Of a stretch of 64,000 nucleotides of DNA, positions 42,903-51,545 are shown one piece after another. This stretch comes from Paenibacillus oceani (lineage in GTDB: Bacteria > Bacillota > Bacilli > Paenibacillales > NBRC-103111), in the NCBI RefSeq assembly GCF_014705615.1, contig NZ_JACXJA010000026.1, positions 1 to 64,000 on the forward strand, written 5' to 3'. The translations under genes were made by a program, and so were the position numbers. Below the pieces are notes generated by a model. It was not told the origin of the DNA, did not search any database, and saw only the letters and a program-made list of their open reading frames with translations. Position 1 is the stretch's first letter; each line of letters opens with the position of its first letter.

Positions 42903-45173
42903 TTACAATGTTGCTCTTACTTCTTTGGCTGCTTGGACAAGGTTCTTCAAGCTGGCCCACGTTTCAGTGACACCGCGGGTTTTAAGTCCGCAGTCCGGGT
43001 TAACCCATAGCTTGGAGACCTCGATCTTGTCCAGCATGCGATCGAGTCCTTGTTTCAGCTCTTCGACGCTTGGAATCCGAGGGGAATGGATGTCGTATAC
43101 GCCTGGGCCGACTTCAGTACGGAAGCCGCACTCGTTGATTGCGTCGATGATGGCCAAGTCGGAGCGCGATGCTTCGAACGTAATGACGTCGGCGTCCATC
43201 GCATCGATATCGCGAAGGATATCGTTGAACTGGCTGTAGCACATATGGGTATGAATTTGCGTTTCGGCTTTGACGCCGCTATGCACGAGTCTGAAGGCAG
43301 GAATCGCCCAGCTCAAGTACTCGCTCTGCCAGTCCGTATGACGCAGCGGCAGCTTCTCTCTTAATGCGGCTTCATCGATCTGGATAATCTCGATGCCGTT
43401 GGCTTCAAGATCGAGTACTTCGTCACGAATCGCAAGACCGATCTGAAGAGCGCTTTCCTTCAGGCTGATATCTTCGCGGGGGAACGACCAGTTCAGGATC
43501 GTAACTGGACCCGTCAGCATGCCTTTGACCGGCTTGTGGGTACGGCTCTTCGCGAACGCCGAGTATTCTACAGTAATCGGCTTGCTGCGACTAATGTCGC
43601 CCCACACGACCGGCGGTTTGACACAGCGTGTCCCGTAAGACTGCACCCAAGCGTTCTCAGTGAAGATGAAGCCGTCCAAGCATTCGCCAAAGTATTCGAC
43701 CATGTCGTTGCGTTCGTATTCACCGTGAACAATGACATCAATCCCAATTTCTTCCTGTTGGACAATGCACTCTGCGATACGGTCAAAATTGAATTGCTTG
43801 TACTGTTCCTCGGTGATGTTGCCTTTCTTAAAGGCTGCTCGGTTTGCGCGGACGTCAGCTGTCTGAGGGAACGAACCAATCGTCGTCGTAGGTAACGGCG
43901 GCAGATTGAATTTCGCTTTCTGAATCGTTTCCCGCTCGGCGAAGGCAGGCAATCTCGTGAAGTCGGCGTCCGTCAACTCCGCCACTCTCTTCTGTACCGA
44001 GTTGTCGTTCGCGAGGCGGGATGCGCTGAACAGCTTCTCATTCTCTGTATACAAAGCGGAGGCTTCGGGATTTGCTTGCTCCAGAATCGACTTGAGTTCT
44101 GCAAGCTCGCGCAGCTTTTCTTCCGCGAACGCGAAATATTGCTTATTCGCCGCCGTCAGCTTCGTTTCGTGCTTAATCGTGTAGGGGACATGTAGCAGCG
44201 AGCATGAAGTGCCGAGCACGACTTGGCTTGCATGCTTGCTAATCTCGCGAACGAGGGCAATCGTCTGCTTGTATTGGTTTTTCCAGATGTTCTTGCCGTT
44301 GATTACGCCGGCGAATAGCACCTTGTCGCTTGCGAAGCCATGTTTGCGCACGAGGTCCAAAGACTGCTTGCCCTCGAGGAAATCGATGCCGATCCCGTCA
44401 AACGGCAGCGCTTGAAGCAGCTGATAGCAGTCGCGAACGTCTCCAAAATACGTCTGTGCGACAACTTTTACGCTGCCTTTGGCGGACAGAATACCGTTAT
44501 AAAGCTCCGTGAACAGTGCGATATCTTCCGCAGTCAAGTCCGTTACCAATGCAGGCTCATCCAGTTGAAGCCATGCTGCGCCAAGCGTATTCAATTGGTT
44601 CAGGACAGCCGTATAAGCTTCGACAACCGCAGGCACGAAATCCTTCGCTTTCTTCGAGCCGGTGAATTTCGCGAGCTTGAGCAGGGTGAATGCTCCGATC
44701 AGCACAGGCTTGGTTGCGATGCCGAGCTGTTTGGCTTCCGTAAATTCGTCGAATAGCTTTGATCCGGCCAAACGGATGCTTGTCGTATCGTCGATTTCGG
44801 GCACCATGTAGTGATAATTCGTGTTGAACCATTTTTTCATCGCCAGCGCTTTAACGTCGCCTTTGTCGCCTTGATAGCCTCTCGCCATTGCGAAATACGT
44901 CTCCAGCGGGCTTAGGCCGAGCGCTTGGTATCTTTGCGGAACGATCCCGAGCAAGCAAGCTGTGTCGAGCAGTCCGTCGTAGAAGGAGAAATCGTTGGAC
45001 GGAATGAAATCGATGCCATTCTCCTGCTGAAGCTTCCAGTTGGCCGATCTAAGCTGAACCGCCGTTTGTTGCAGTTCTTCGACGGGAAGCATGCCTTTGA
45101 AGTATTTTTCCGATGCGAATTTAAGCTCTCTTAGCGCTCCGACTCGCGGATAACCGATAATGGATGTTTTCAA
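42903..45173 (-). CDS. metE: Cobalamin-independent methionine synthase
   Basis: A 756-residue 5-methyltetrahydropteroyltriglutamate-homocysteine methyltransferase, the last step of methionine synthesis without B12. N-terminal half starts MKTSIIGYPRVGALRELKFA; C-terminal catalytic half has LPTTTIGSFPQTADVRANRA, VHGEYERNDMVEYFGE, MLTGPVTILNWSF, QIDEAALREKLPL, IHTHMCYSQFND (zinc-binding His and Cys) and WVNPDCGLKTRG (zinc Cys). Full length. TTG start at 45173 with AAGGAG 9 bases upstream. Its leader shows no B12 box, unlike many metE genes; control probably comes from the convergent LysR gene. Confidence 0.97.
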   Translation of the reverse strand: MKTSIIGYPRVGALRELKFASEKYFKGMLPVEELQQTAVQLRSANWKLQQENGIDFIPSNDFSFYDGLLDTACLLGIVPQRYQALGLSPLETYFAMARGYQGDKGDVKALAMKKWFNTNYHYMVPEIDDTTSIRLAGSKLFDEFTEAKQLGIATKPVLIGAFTLLKLAKFTGSKKAKDFVPAVVEAYTAVLNQLNTLGAAWLQLDEPALVTDLTAEDIALFTELYNGILSAKGSVKVVAQTYFGDVRDCYQLLQALPFDGIGIDFLEGKQSLDLVRKHGFASDKVLFAGVINGKNIWKNQYKQTIALVREISKHASQVVLGTSCSLLHVPYTIKHETKLTAANKQYFAFAEEKLRELAELKSILEQANPEASALYTENEKLFSASRLANDNSVQKRVAELTDADFTRLPAFAERETIQKAKFNLPPLPTTTIGSFPQTADVRANRAAFKKGNITEEQYKQFNFDRIAECIVQQEEIGIDVIVHGEYERNDMVEYFGECLDGFIFTENAWVQSYGTRCVKPPVVWGDISRSKPITVEYSAFAKSRTHKPVKGMLTGPVTILNWSFPREDISLKESALQIGLAIRDEVLDLEANGIEIIQIDEAALREKLPLRHTDWQSEYLSWAIPAFRLVHSGVKAETQIHTHMCYSQFNDILRDIDAMDADVITFEASRSDLAIIDAINECGFRTEVGPGVYDIHSPRIPSVEELKQGLDRMLDKIEVSKLWVNPDCGLKTRGVTETWASLKNLVQAAKEVRATL

Positions 45174-45258
45174 TTGTAACAGCTCCTTGCGTGAATGTTG
45201 GCTTTAGTATAGAGCGCGGAAGCTGCTATCGGGAAACACAAAAAAGCTATATCCAGGC

Positions 45259-45273
45259 ATAGTTTTATTCTAT
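45259..45273 (-). promoter_or_regulatory. MetR/MtaR-like box upstream of metE
   Basis: ATAGTTTTATTCTAT matches 12 of the 14 specified bases of the ATAGTTTnAAACTAT core described for LysR-type methionine regulators (MtaR/MetR) in Firmicutes. Another CTAT..ATAG dyad (45247-45262) overlaps it. It lies ~86-100 bases upstream of the metE start, where an LTTR activator would bind. Confidence 0.45.
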
Positions 45274-45346
45274 GGTCCAAACGGGAAGCTTGTCATATCA
45301 ATATATTGATGGAAAAGGATCAAAAGGACAATTAACATACTGTATA

Positions 45347-45375
45347 TTGGAATATTGGCGTACGTATGCTATGAT
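45347..45375 (+). promoter_or_regulatory. Promoter of the nrd operon leader
   Basis: TTGGAA (45347-45352), 17-base spacer, TATGAT (45370-45375). It implies a leader of about 180 nt before nrdH. Confidence 0.6.
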
Positions 45376-45394
45376 GATTGTACTTCATTTAAAA

Positions 45395-45533
45395 TACGAA
45401 TATCGGTCAGGTGCTGACGCCATGAAGACATAGGATTCTATGTTGGGGTGCGCCGATGGCACAAGGCTCGTTATCTAAAACTAGAGTCGAATGATGTCGG
45501 TGGCCGCGCTCTCATCCCCGAGGGTGCTTTTTT
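45395..45533 (+). promoter_or_regulatory. Structured leader with terminator before nrdHIEF (unassigned cis-regulatory RNA)
   Basis: Nested pairings are visible: CGG..CCG enclosing TCAG-GTG-CTGA, then CGCC..GGTG enclosing the perfect hairpin ACATAG-GATT-CTATGT, then GTGC-GCCGATG-GCAC. The leader ends in CATCC-CCGA-GGGTG-C-TTTTTT (45513-45533), an intrinsic terminator placed ~33 bases before nrdH. Layout is that of an attenuation-type riboswitch. It lacks the B12 box, and I could not match it to a class I know. Confidence 0.55.
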
Positions 45534-45566
45534 ATTCGACCAAAACGAAACCGGAGGAGAATCGGT

Positions 45567-45791
45567 ATGAAACTTTATACGAAAACGGTATGTCCGAAAT
45601 GCATGTGGATCAAATCTGAAATTGCGCGTTCTGGTCTCGCAGTCGAGATCGTCAACATCGATCATGACGAAGAGGCGCGTGAAAGATTACTAGAAGCGGG
45701 AGTCACGAGCTTGCCGGTTATGGAAGCTGGCGGCGAGTTTATTTTCGATACGAGCGAAATGGTCAAACTTATGGAGCAGGTGAACGTATGA
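45567..45791 (+). CDS. nrdH: Glutaredoxin-like NrdH redoxin
   Basis: A 74-residue thioredoxin-fold protein, MKLYTKTVCPKCMWIKSEIA, with redox motif C-P-K-C and the cis-proline segment VTSLPVME. NrdH supplies electrons to class Ib ribonucleotide reductase. CGGAGGAG precedes the ATG. First gene of a four-gene operon; its TGA overlaps the nrdI start (ATGA). Confidence 0.9.
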   Translation: MKLYTKTVCPKCMWIKSEIARSGLAVEIVNIDHDEEARERLLEAGVTSLPVMEAGGEFIFDTSEMVKLMEQVNV

Positions 45792-46159
45792 TCGCTTTTG
45801 CGAGCCGTACAGGTAATGTCCGGTATATTGTTTCGCGGCTTCGGCTGCCTGCGATCGAAATCGAAGAAGACCGTATGCTTGCGGAGCCTTTTTTGCTGTT
45901 TACATATACGGACGGCCTAGGAGAGATCCCGGTTAAGGTGAAGCTGTTTCTCGAGAGGAACGGCAAGCTTTGCCGCGGCGTCATCGTGAGCGGTAACAGC
46001 AACTTCGGCCATAACGTGTTCGGCGGAGCCGGCGATTCGATCGCGCGGCAGCTGAATGTCCCGCTCGTGCGCAAGATCGACATGCGCGGCTTCGCGGAAG
46101 ACTATGAGGCCATTCACGACTATTACGAGCAATGTTTCCGAGAGGAGCACGTCGGATGA
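45788..46159 (+). CDS. nrdI: NrdI flavodoxin-like protein
   Basis: A 123-residue flavoprotein, MIAFASRTGNVRYIVSRLRL, then LLFTYTDGLGEIPVKVKLFL and GVIVSGNSNFGHNVFGGAGD, the FMN-binding loops typical of NrdI. It delivers the oxidant used to build the Mn(III)2-tyrosyl cofactor of NrdF. Translationally coupled with nrdH upstream and nrdE downstream through ATGA overlaps. Confidence 0.95.
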   Translation: MIAFASRTGNVRYIVSRLRLPAIEIEEDRMLAEPFLLFTYTDGLGEIPVKVKLFLERNGKLCRGVIVSGNSNFGHNVFGGAGDSIARQLNVPLVRKIDMRGFAEDYEAIHDYYEQCFREEHVG

Positions 46160-48249
46160 AATCCTATTTGAAATTGAACAACGAGATGCTGAATCAATAC
46201 AGCCGGACGGGAAAGCTGGATCTCGCCAAGGATAAAGAGGCAACGCGCCGCTACTTTTTAGAGCACGTCAACGCGAAGCTGCGTTACTTCATCGATACAA
46301 GAGAAAAAATACGTTATCTCGTCGACGAGGGCTATTATGAATCCGAATTTTTGGAGCAGTACGACATGTCGTTTATCGAGCAGCTTTACGACAAGGCTTA
46401 CGCTTACGGATTTCGGTTTCCTTCGTTCATGAGCGCGAGCAAATTTTATGAAAGCTATGCGATGAAAAGCAGGAATGGCGAGGAAATTCTGGAGAAGTAT
46501 GAGGATCGAATCGTCATTACCGCGTTGTACTTGGCGCAAGGGGACGAGCATCTGGCGGAGCGCGCGGTAGAGGTCATGATGTCGGCGTATCAGCCGGCAA
46601 CGCCAACCGCACTCAACAGCGGCAAAAAAGCGCGCGGAGAGCTTGTCAGTTGCTTTAAGCTGACAATGGACGATTCGATGAACAGCATTGCCGAGAATAT
46701 AGGCTATTGCCTGGAGCTGTCCCGCTTAGGCGGCGGTGTCGGGGTAAACGTGACCGACCTCAGACCTCTCGGCGATCCGATCAAAGAGATACTGAACCGC
46801 GCGAGCGGCGTCATGCCAGTCGCGAAGCTGCTCGAGAATTCGTTCTCCTATTCGAACCAATTGGGCCAGCGCAACGGCTCCGGTGTAATTTACCTGAACA
46901 TTTTCCACGCTGATATCGAGAACTTCATTTCAGCCAAGAAGCCGAACGCCGACGAAAAAATCCGCCTTGCGACGTTGTCAACTGGAATCATCGTTCCAAG
47001 CATCTTTTTCGAGCTGATGAAGCGGGACAAGGACATCGTGCTTTTCAGCCCGTACGACATTTACAAGGAATACGGCAAAAGGATGTCCGAAATCAGCATT
47101 AGCGACATGTACTATGAGTTCTTAGACAATCCGAACATTCGTAAGATCAAGCGGATCAATGCGCGCAAATTGTACACAGAGGTCAAGAAAGCGCAGTTCG
47201 AATCGGGTTATCCGTTCGAGGTGTTCGACGATCATGTGAACGAGAAGCATCCGCTGCGCAATCTAGGACGGGTGAAGATGTCCAACTTGTGTACGGAAAT
47301 TTTGCAGGTTCAATCGACGAGCGTTATTCATGACCACGGCACGGAGAATGAATACGGCTTAGACGTATCCTGCAACCTGGGTTCCCTTGACATTCATAAA
47401 GCGGTGAAAGAGAACGATTTCGAACAATTGATCGACACGTCGATGCGCCTATTGACGAATGTGTCCATGATGACGGAAATCAAGAACGTTCCGTCGGTCG
47501 CCAAAGCGAATCGCCTCATGCATTCGGTCGGCCTTGGGCTGATGAACCTGCATGGTCATCTGGTCTCTCAAGGAATATTGTATGGCTCGAAGGAGTCCGT
47601 TCAGTTCCTGGACGCATTCATGGAAGCCGTCAACTATTACACGCTGCTTGCGTCCATGCGGATTTCCCAGGAGAAGAAAGCAACGTTCCACGGTTTCGAA
47701 CAGAGCGACTACGCGAACGGTACTTATTTCGATCCATACGTGTCCAAAGAGGTTATCGAGCTGCCGGAACAAGTGAGAAAGGCGCTTGGCAACGTTCCGG
47801 TGATTACGCAAGAGATGTGGTGCGCCTTGAAGGAACAGGTCATGGAACACGGCTTGTTTAATGCCTATCGCCTCGCGATCGCACCGACCGGAAGCATCTC
47901 TTACATCCGCAGCAGTACGGCTTCGATCGCGCCATGCACGGAGAAGGTGGAGATTCGCGATTACGCCGACAGCCGCACCATCTATCCGATGCCGTTCTTG
48001 AACAACGACAACATCTCCTTATATAAAGAAGCTTATGAGATCGACCAGTATCAAATGATAGACCTATACGCAGCTGCTCAGCGTCACATTGACCAAGGGA
48101 TATCGATGACCTTATACGTGACCGACCAATGGACGACCGAGCAATTGGCCCGCCTGTACATCTATGCCTGGATGAAAGGGATCAAGACGGTGTACTACGT
48201 GCGTCAGCGCCTGCAAACGATCGAGGAGTGTGTTTCATGTTCGATTTAA
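46156..48249 (+). CDS. nrdE: Class Ib ribonucleotide reductase, alpha subunit
   Basis: A 697-residue catalytic subunit reducing ribonucleoside diphosphates. ATG 46156 overlaps the nrdI stop (ATGA). Hallmarks: GELVSCFKLTMDDSMNSIAE (first redox Cys), NLCTEILQ with the N-x-C-x-E radical-site triad, CNLGSLDI, LAIAPTGSISYIRSSTASIA and the C-terminal ECVSCSI redox pair. No ATP-cone is present, as usual for NrdE. Confidence 0.97.
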   Translation: MKSYLKLNNEMLNQYSRTGKLDLAKDKEATRRYFLEHVNAKLRYFIDTREKIRYLVDEGYYESEFLEQYDMSFIEQLYDKAYAYGFRFPSFMSASKFYESYAMKSRNGEEILEKYEDRIVITALYLAQGDEHLAERAVEVMMSAYQPATPTALNSGKKARGELVSCFKLTMDDSMNSIAENIGYCLELSRLGGGVGVNVTDLRPLGDPIKEILNRASGVMPVAKLLENSFSYSNQLGQRNGSGVIYLNIFHADIENFISAKKPNADEKIRLATLSTGIIVPSIFFELMKRDKDIVLFSPYDIYKEYGKRMSEISISDMYYEFLDNPNIRKIKRINARKLYTEVKKAQFESGYPFEVFDDHVNEKHPLRNLGRVKMSNLCTEILQVQSTSVIHDHGTENEYGLDVSCNLGSLDIHKAVKENDFEQLIDTSMRLLTNVSMMTEIKNVPSVAKANRLMHSVGLGLMNLHGHLVSQGILYGSKESVQFLDAFMEAVNYYTLLASMRISQEKKATFHGFEQSDYANGTYFDPYVSKEVIELPEQVRKALGNVPVITQEMWCALKEQVMEHGLFNAYRLAIAPTGSISYIRSSTASIAPCTEKVEIRDYADSRTIYPMPFLNNDNISLYKEAYEIDQYQMIDLYAAAQRHIDQGISMTLYVTDQWTTEQLARLYIYAWMKGIKTVYYVRQRLQTIEECVSCSI

Positions 48250-49202
48250 AAGCATTCGAAGCCGTTAACTGGAACCGCAACCAGCATGAGCTGACCAAAG
48301 TGTTCTGGGACCAGCAATGGAAGCAGATCTGGTTCCCGGAAGAAATCGCGGTCAGCAAAGACATCAAGCAATGGCAGGATTTCGCGCATCAGGATACCTA
48401 TAAGAAGGTGCTCGGCGGGTTAACGCTGCTCGACACCATTCAGACCAATATCGGAATGAACGAAATCGCCCGTTATGAGCCGAATTTGCAAGAGAAAGCT
48501 TTGTACACGGTGTTCGCTTCGTTCGAAGCCATTCATGCGAAATCCTACTCCTACATTTTCACAACCTTGTGCACGAACAGCGAGATCGACGCGATTTTCG
48601 ACTGGGTCAAGCGCAACGAGTATTTGCAATATAAGGCGAAGCGAATCAGCGACGTCTATCTTTCGATCAAAGAAGGCGACGATGTCTCCTTGTGGAAGGC
48701 GATGTTCGCGTCGGTCATGCTCGAGTCCTTCTTGTTTTACTCCGGGTTTTTCTTCCCGCTGTACTTGGGTGGACAAGGCGTCCTGCGGAACAGCGCGGAA
48801 GTGATATCGCTCATTCTCCGGGACGAGTCCATTCACGGCGTTGCAATCGGGTATTTCGCCCAGCAGCGTTTCAAGCAGTTCACGGCGGAGCAGAAGGAGC
48901 AACTGACGGTATGGGCCTACGAGTTCCTGCTCGATCTCTACCACAACGAAGTAAGCTATACGAACGACTTGTACGCGGAAACGGGACTAAGTCCTGATGT
49001 CAAAAGCTACGTCCGCTATAATGCGAATAAAGCGCTTATGAATATCGGCTTTGAAGTCATGTTCCCGGACGAGGAAGTGAATCCGATTGTTATGAACGGA
49101 ATTCGCAATGAGGGCTCGACATATGACTTCTTCTCACAGAAAGGCTCCACATACGCAGTAGCGAAGGTGGCTCCGATCACAGACGATACGTTTCGATTTT
49201 AA
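48237..49202 (+). CDS. nrdF: Class Ib ribonucleotide reductase, beta subunit
   Basis: A 321-residue radical-generating subunit. It starts at ATG 48237 (MFDLKAFEAVNWNRNQHELT), overlapping nrdE by 13 bases. Metal ligands are visible in SFEAIHAKSYSYIF (E-x-x-H) and LRDESIHGVAIGYF (E-x-x-H), and the radical Tyr region in NIARYEP/ESFLFYSGFF. Binds Mn or Fe and assembles its tyrosyl radical with NrdI. Last gene of the operon, followed by a strong terminator. Confidence 0.96.
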   Translation: MFDLKAFEAVNWNRNQHELTKVFWDQQWKQIWFPEEIAVSKDIKQWQDFAHQDTYKKVLGGLTLLDTIQTNIGMNEIARYEPNLQEKALYTVFASFEAIHAKSYSYIFTTLCTNSEIDAIFDWVKRNEYLQYKAKRISDVYLSIKEGDDVSLWKAMFASVMLESFLFYSGFFFPLYLGGQGVLRNSAEVISLILRDESIHGVAIGYFAQQRFKQFTAEQKEQLTVWAYEFLLDLYHNEVSYTNDLYAETGLSPDVKSYVRYNANKALMNIGFEVMFPDEEVNPIVMNGIRNEGSTYDFFSQKGSTYAVAKVAPITDDTFRF

Positions 49203-49207
49203 TGCGG

Positions 49208-49234
49208 GGCACCCTTGTGATGAGGGTGCCTTTT
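49208..49234 (+). terminator. Terminator of the nrd operon
   Basis: Perfect 8-bp stem GGCACCCT / AGGGTGCC, 7-base loop, then TTTTCATTT; 6 bases after the nrdF stop. Confidence 0.9.
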
Positions 49235-49265
49235 CATTTCGCCGTTACTGCTGGCACAGAATAAA

Positions 49266-49484
49266 TTGGGGCTGAATGTAAATTCAATATCAGGCCATAT
49301 GAATTTGTCCAGACCTGCCGTATCCCTTCATTTAAAAGTATTGAAACAGTCCGGTTTTATTAAATCCGACAAAAAAGGCGTAGAAAACTACTATGTATTG
49401 ACGATCCGTGAACCACTTGAACAACTCAAATCGTTAATTACAGCCGTTGAAGATGAATGCACGGGGCACCATGAATACATTTAA
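49266..49484 (+). pseudogene. ArsR-type winged-helix regulator, N-terminally truncated
   Basis: 72 codons from a TTG: NVNSISGHMNLSRPAVSLHL with KVLKQSGFIKSDKKGVENYY, the second half of an ArsR helix-turn-helix and wing. The first ~25 residues of the domain are missing and there is no ribosome binding site. It overlaps the start of the following oxidoreductase remnant, perhaps because a deletion joined them. Confidence 0.65.
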
Positions 49485-49949
49485 ACCTGGAGATGAAGTG
49501 TACGGAAGACCCCGCAAAAATCGAATCGGCACATTAGCCGAATTTATTGCTGTTCATGAGGATGATATTTGGCTGAAACTAGAGAATCTAACCTTTGAAG
49601 AGGCGGCATCGATACCGCTGATCGGACTTACGACTTACCAGGCTTTTGTCGATCTGTTACATCTTCAAAAAGGCCAAAAAGTGTTGATTCACGCAGGCTC
49701 GGGAGGCGTAGGAACCTTCGCCATTCAACTGGCCAAGCAGATGGGCGCTTTTGTGGCCACAACCGCAAGTATCACTTCCTTTTTATGAAACCGAGCGGAG
49801 AACAATTGAGGGTCTTAAAGGAATTGATTGAAGGAGGTCTCATTAAGCCTATTATCGATAAGGTGTATCCTTTGAAAGACGCCGGGCAAGGATTCGATTA
49901 CCTGGAAAGCGGAAGGGCCAAGGGAAAAGTAGTCATTAGAATAAAGTAA
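49471..49949 (+). pseudogene. Zinc-type alcohol dehydrogenase/quinone oxidoreductase remnant
   Basis: Contains FKPGDEVYGRPRKNRIGTLA, FEEAASIPLIGLTTYQAF and the Rossmann motif KVLIHAGSGGVGTFAIQLAK. Then, after ATTASITS, a shifted frame carries the very C-terminus FMKPSGEQLRVLKELIEGGL and AKGKVVIRIK. About 70 N-terminal and over 100 central residues have been deleted. It is a non-functional remnant of an NADPH-dependent medium-chain reductase. Confidence 0.75.
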
Positions 49950-50046
49950 GAGCGGCCGCCGCGGACGCTCCTGCTTGAGCCGGATCATTTCAATATCTCA
50001 ATATGTGGTATATTCGATTTATTGATATTCCTAATTGGAGGTGTCT

Positions 50047-51378
50047 ATGAATCCTGCTTATGAAGCTTATATCCAATCGCTGACTGGTCGAGATGTAACT
50101 GTCATCGGCGTCGGGGTCAGCAACGCACCGCTGATCCGCATGCTTTGCTCGGCCGGGGCAATCGTCACCGCGCGGGACCGCGACCCGGACCTCCCCCGGG
50201 AGGAATGGGACGATCTGGGCGTCAGGCTGCACATAGGGGAAAATTACCTGGACCGCGTTGGCGGCGACCTGGTGTTCCGCACTCCCGGGATGCGGCCAAA
50301 CCATCCGGCGCTGGAATCGGCCCGTGCGGGCGGCAGTCGGGTGACCAGTGAGATGGAGGAGTTCTTCGCGCTGTGTCCGTGTCCCATCTTCGGTGTGACC
50401 GGTTCGGACGGTAAGACTACCACGACTTCGTTGATTGCCGACATGCTGGCCAACGACGGGCGCACGGTGCATCTCGGCGGCAACATAGGCACACCGCTGC
50501 TGACGCGCGCTGCAGAGATGTCGCCGCAGGACGTATGCGCGGTCGAACTGTCCAGTTTCCAACTGATGGACATGACGCGCTCTCCCCATGTGGCGGTAAT
50601 TACCAATCTCTCGCCCAATCATCTCGACTGGCATCACGACATGGATGAATATATCGCCGCCAAGAGCCGGCTGCTGGACTTTCAGAAGGCTGGCGATCTT
50701 GCCGTCCTGAACGGCGACAATCCTGCGACCGCCACGCTGCGAGGGCGGGGGCCGACCAAGTACTTCGGCAGACATATGATCCACGATGATGTGATCGACG
50801 GGCTGGTACCTGTTCGCGATATTCGTTTGCCAGGGTGGTATAACGTAGAGAACGTCATGGCTGCCATGGCCGCCGTGCGGGGAACCGTGTCGGACGAGGC
50901 CATTGTGGAGACGGTGCGCACCTTCGTCGGCGTGGAGCACCGAAACCAATGGGTGGCAACTGTAGACGGTGTACATTATTACAACAACTCCATCGGCTCC
51001 AGTCCTGCCCGTACCGTTGCCACGCTGCACGCGCACAGGGGCCGGGTGCTGCTGATCGCTGGCGGGCGAGATAAGAAGGTACCGTTTGATGAGATGGCAC
51101 GTCTGTTTCCTAACCATGTCAAGGTGTTGCTGTTGATCGGCGAAGCGGCAAGTCAAATTGAGGCTGCCGCACGAGGAGTGCCGAACTGCCCGGCCATTGT
51201 TCACTGCGGGGACTTGACCGAGGCAGTGGCACAAGCGCACAAGCTGGCCGTACCGGGAGACACAGTGCTGCTGAGCCCTGCCTGCACCGCATATGACCAA
51301 TACAGAAACTTTGAAGAGCGCGGACGTCACTTTGTAGAGCTGGTCGGGGCATTGCAGCGGTCAGAGGGGAAGGCTTGA
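50047..51378 (+). CDS. murD: UDP-N-acetylmuramoylalanine--glutamate ligase (MurD-type), divergent
   Basis: A 443-residue Mur ligase. ATG 50047 has GGAGGTG upstream. Motifs: GVTGSDGKTTTTSLIADML (ATP loop), AVELSSFQLMDM, NLSPNHLDWHHDMDEY, and EHRNQWV in the last domain. The C-terminal motif reads NNSIGSSPART where classical MurD has N-D-S-K-A-T-N-P, so the conserved lysine is absent. It stands alone instead of in the dcw cluster and is more GC-rich than its neighbours. It could be a second MurD or an enzyme of altered amino-acid choice. Confidence 0.85.
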   Translation: MNPAYEAYIQSLTGRDVTVIGVGVSNAPLIRMLCSAGAIVTARDRDPDLPREEWDDLGVRLHIGENYLDRVGGDLVFRTPGMRPNHPALESARAGGSRVTSEMEEFFALCPCPIFGVTGSDGKTTTTSLIADMLANDGRTVHLGGNIGTPLLTRAAEMSPQDVCAVELSSFQLMDMTRSPHVAVITNLSPNHLDWHHDMDEYIAAKSRLLDFQKAGDLAVLNGDNPATATLRGRGPTKYFGRHMIHDDVIDGLVPVRDIRLPGWYNVENVMAAMAAVRGTVSDEAIVETVRTFVGVEHRNQWVATVDGVHYYNNSIGSSPARTVATLHAHRGRVLLIAGGRDKKVPFDEMARLFPNHVKVLLLIGEAASQIEAAARGVPNCPAIVHCGDLTEAVAQAHKLAVPGDTVLLSPACTAYDQYRNFEERGRHFVELVGALQRSEGKA

Positions 51379-51545
51379 GTAAGAAGAGGTGCTCCTCCAG
51401 AATACGTGAAGATACCGAAAAGCAGGGCACGTTGTTGAAATAGTAACGGAGGGTTCGTCGGTACAACAGAAAAGGCAGGGCAGCCTGCGGATTGGTTGTC
51501 CGTAATCTGCTCTACCTTTTGTTGAACGCGCTGGAGGCAGCGATA

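Noticed and set aside
45385-45540. nrd leader as a cobalamin riboswitch
   Set aside because: It lacks the B12 box (AGCCAGGAGACCTGCC-like) and the CGCCACTG element that are plainly present in the riboswitch at 41508.
49990-51330. 446-codon open frame on the minus strand
   Set aside because: It is the antisense shadow of the GC-rich murD gene; no binding site, and its translation is His/Arg/Gln-rich without any family pattern.
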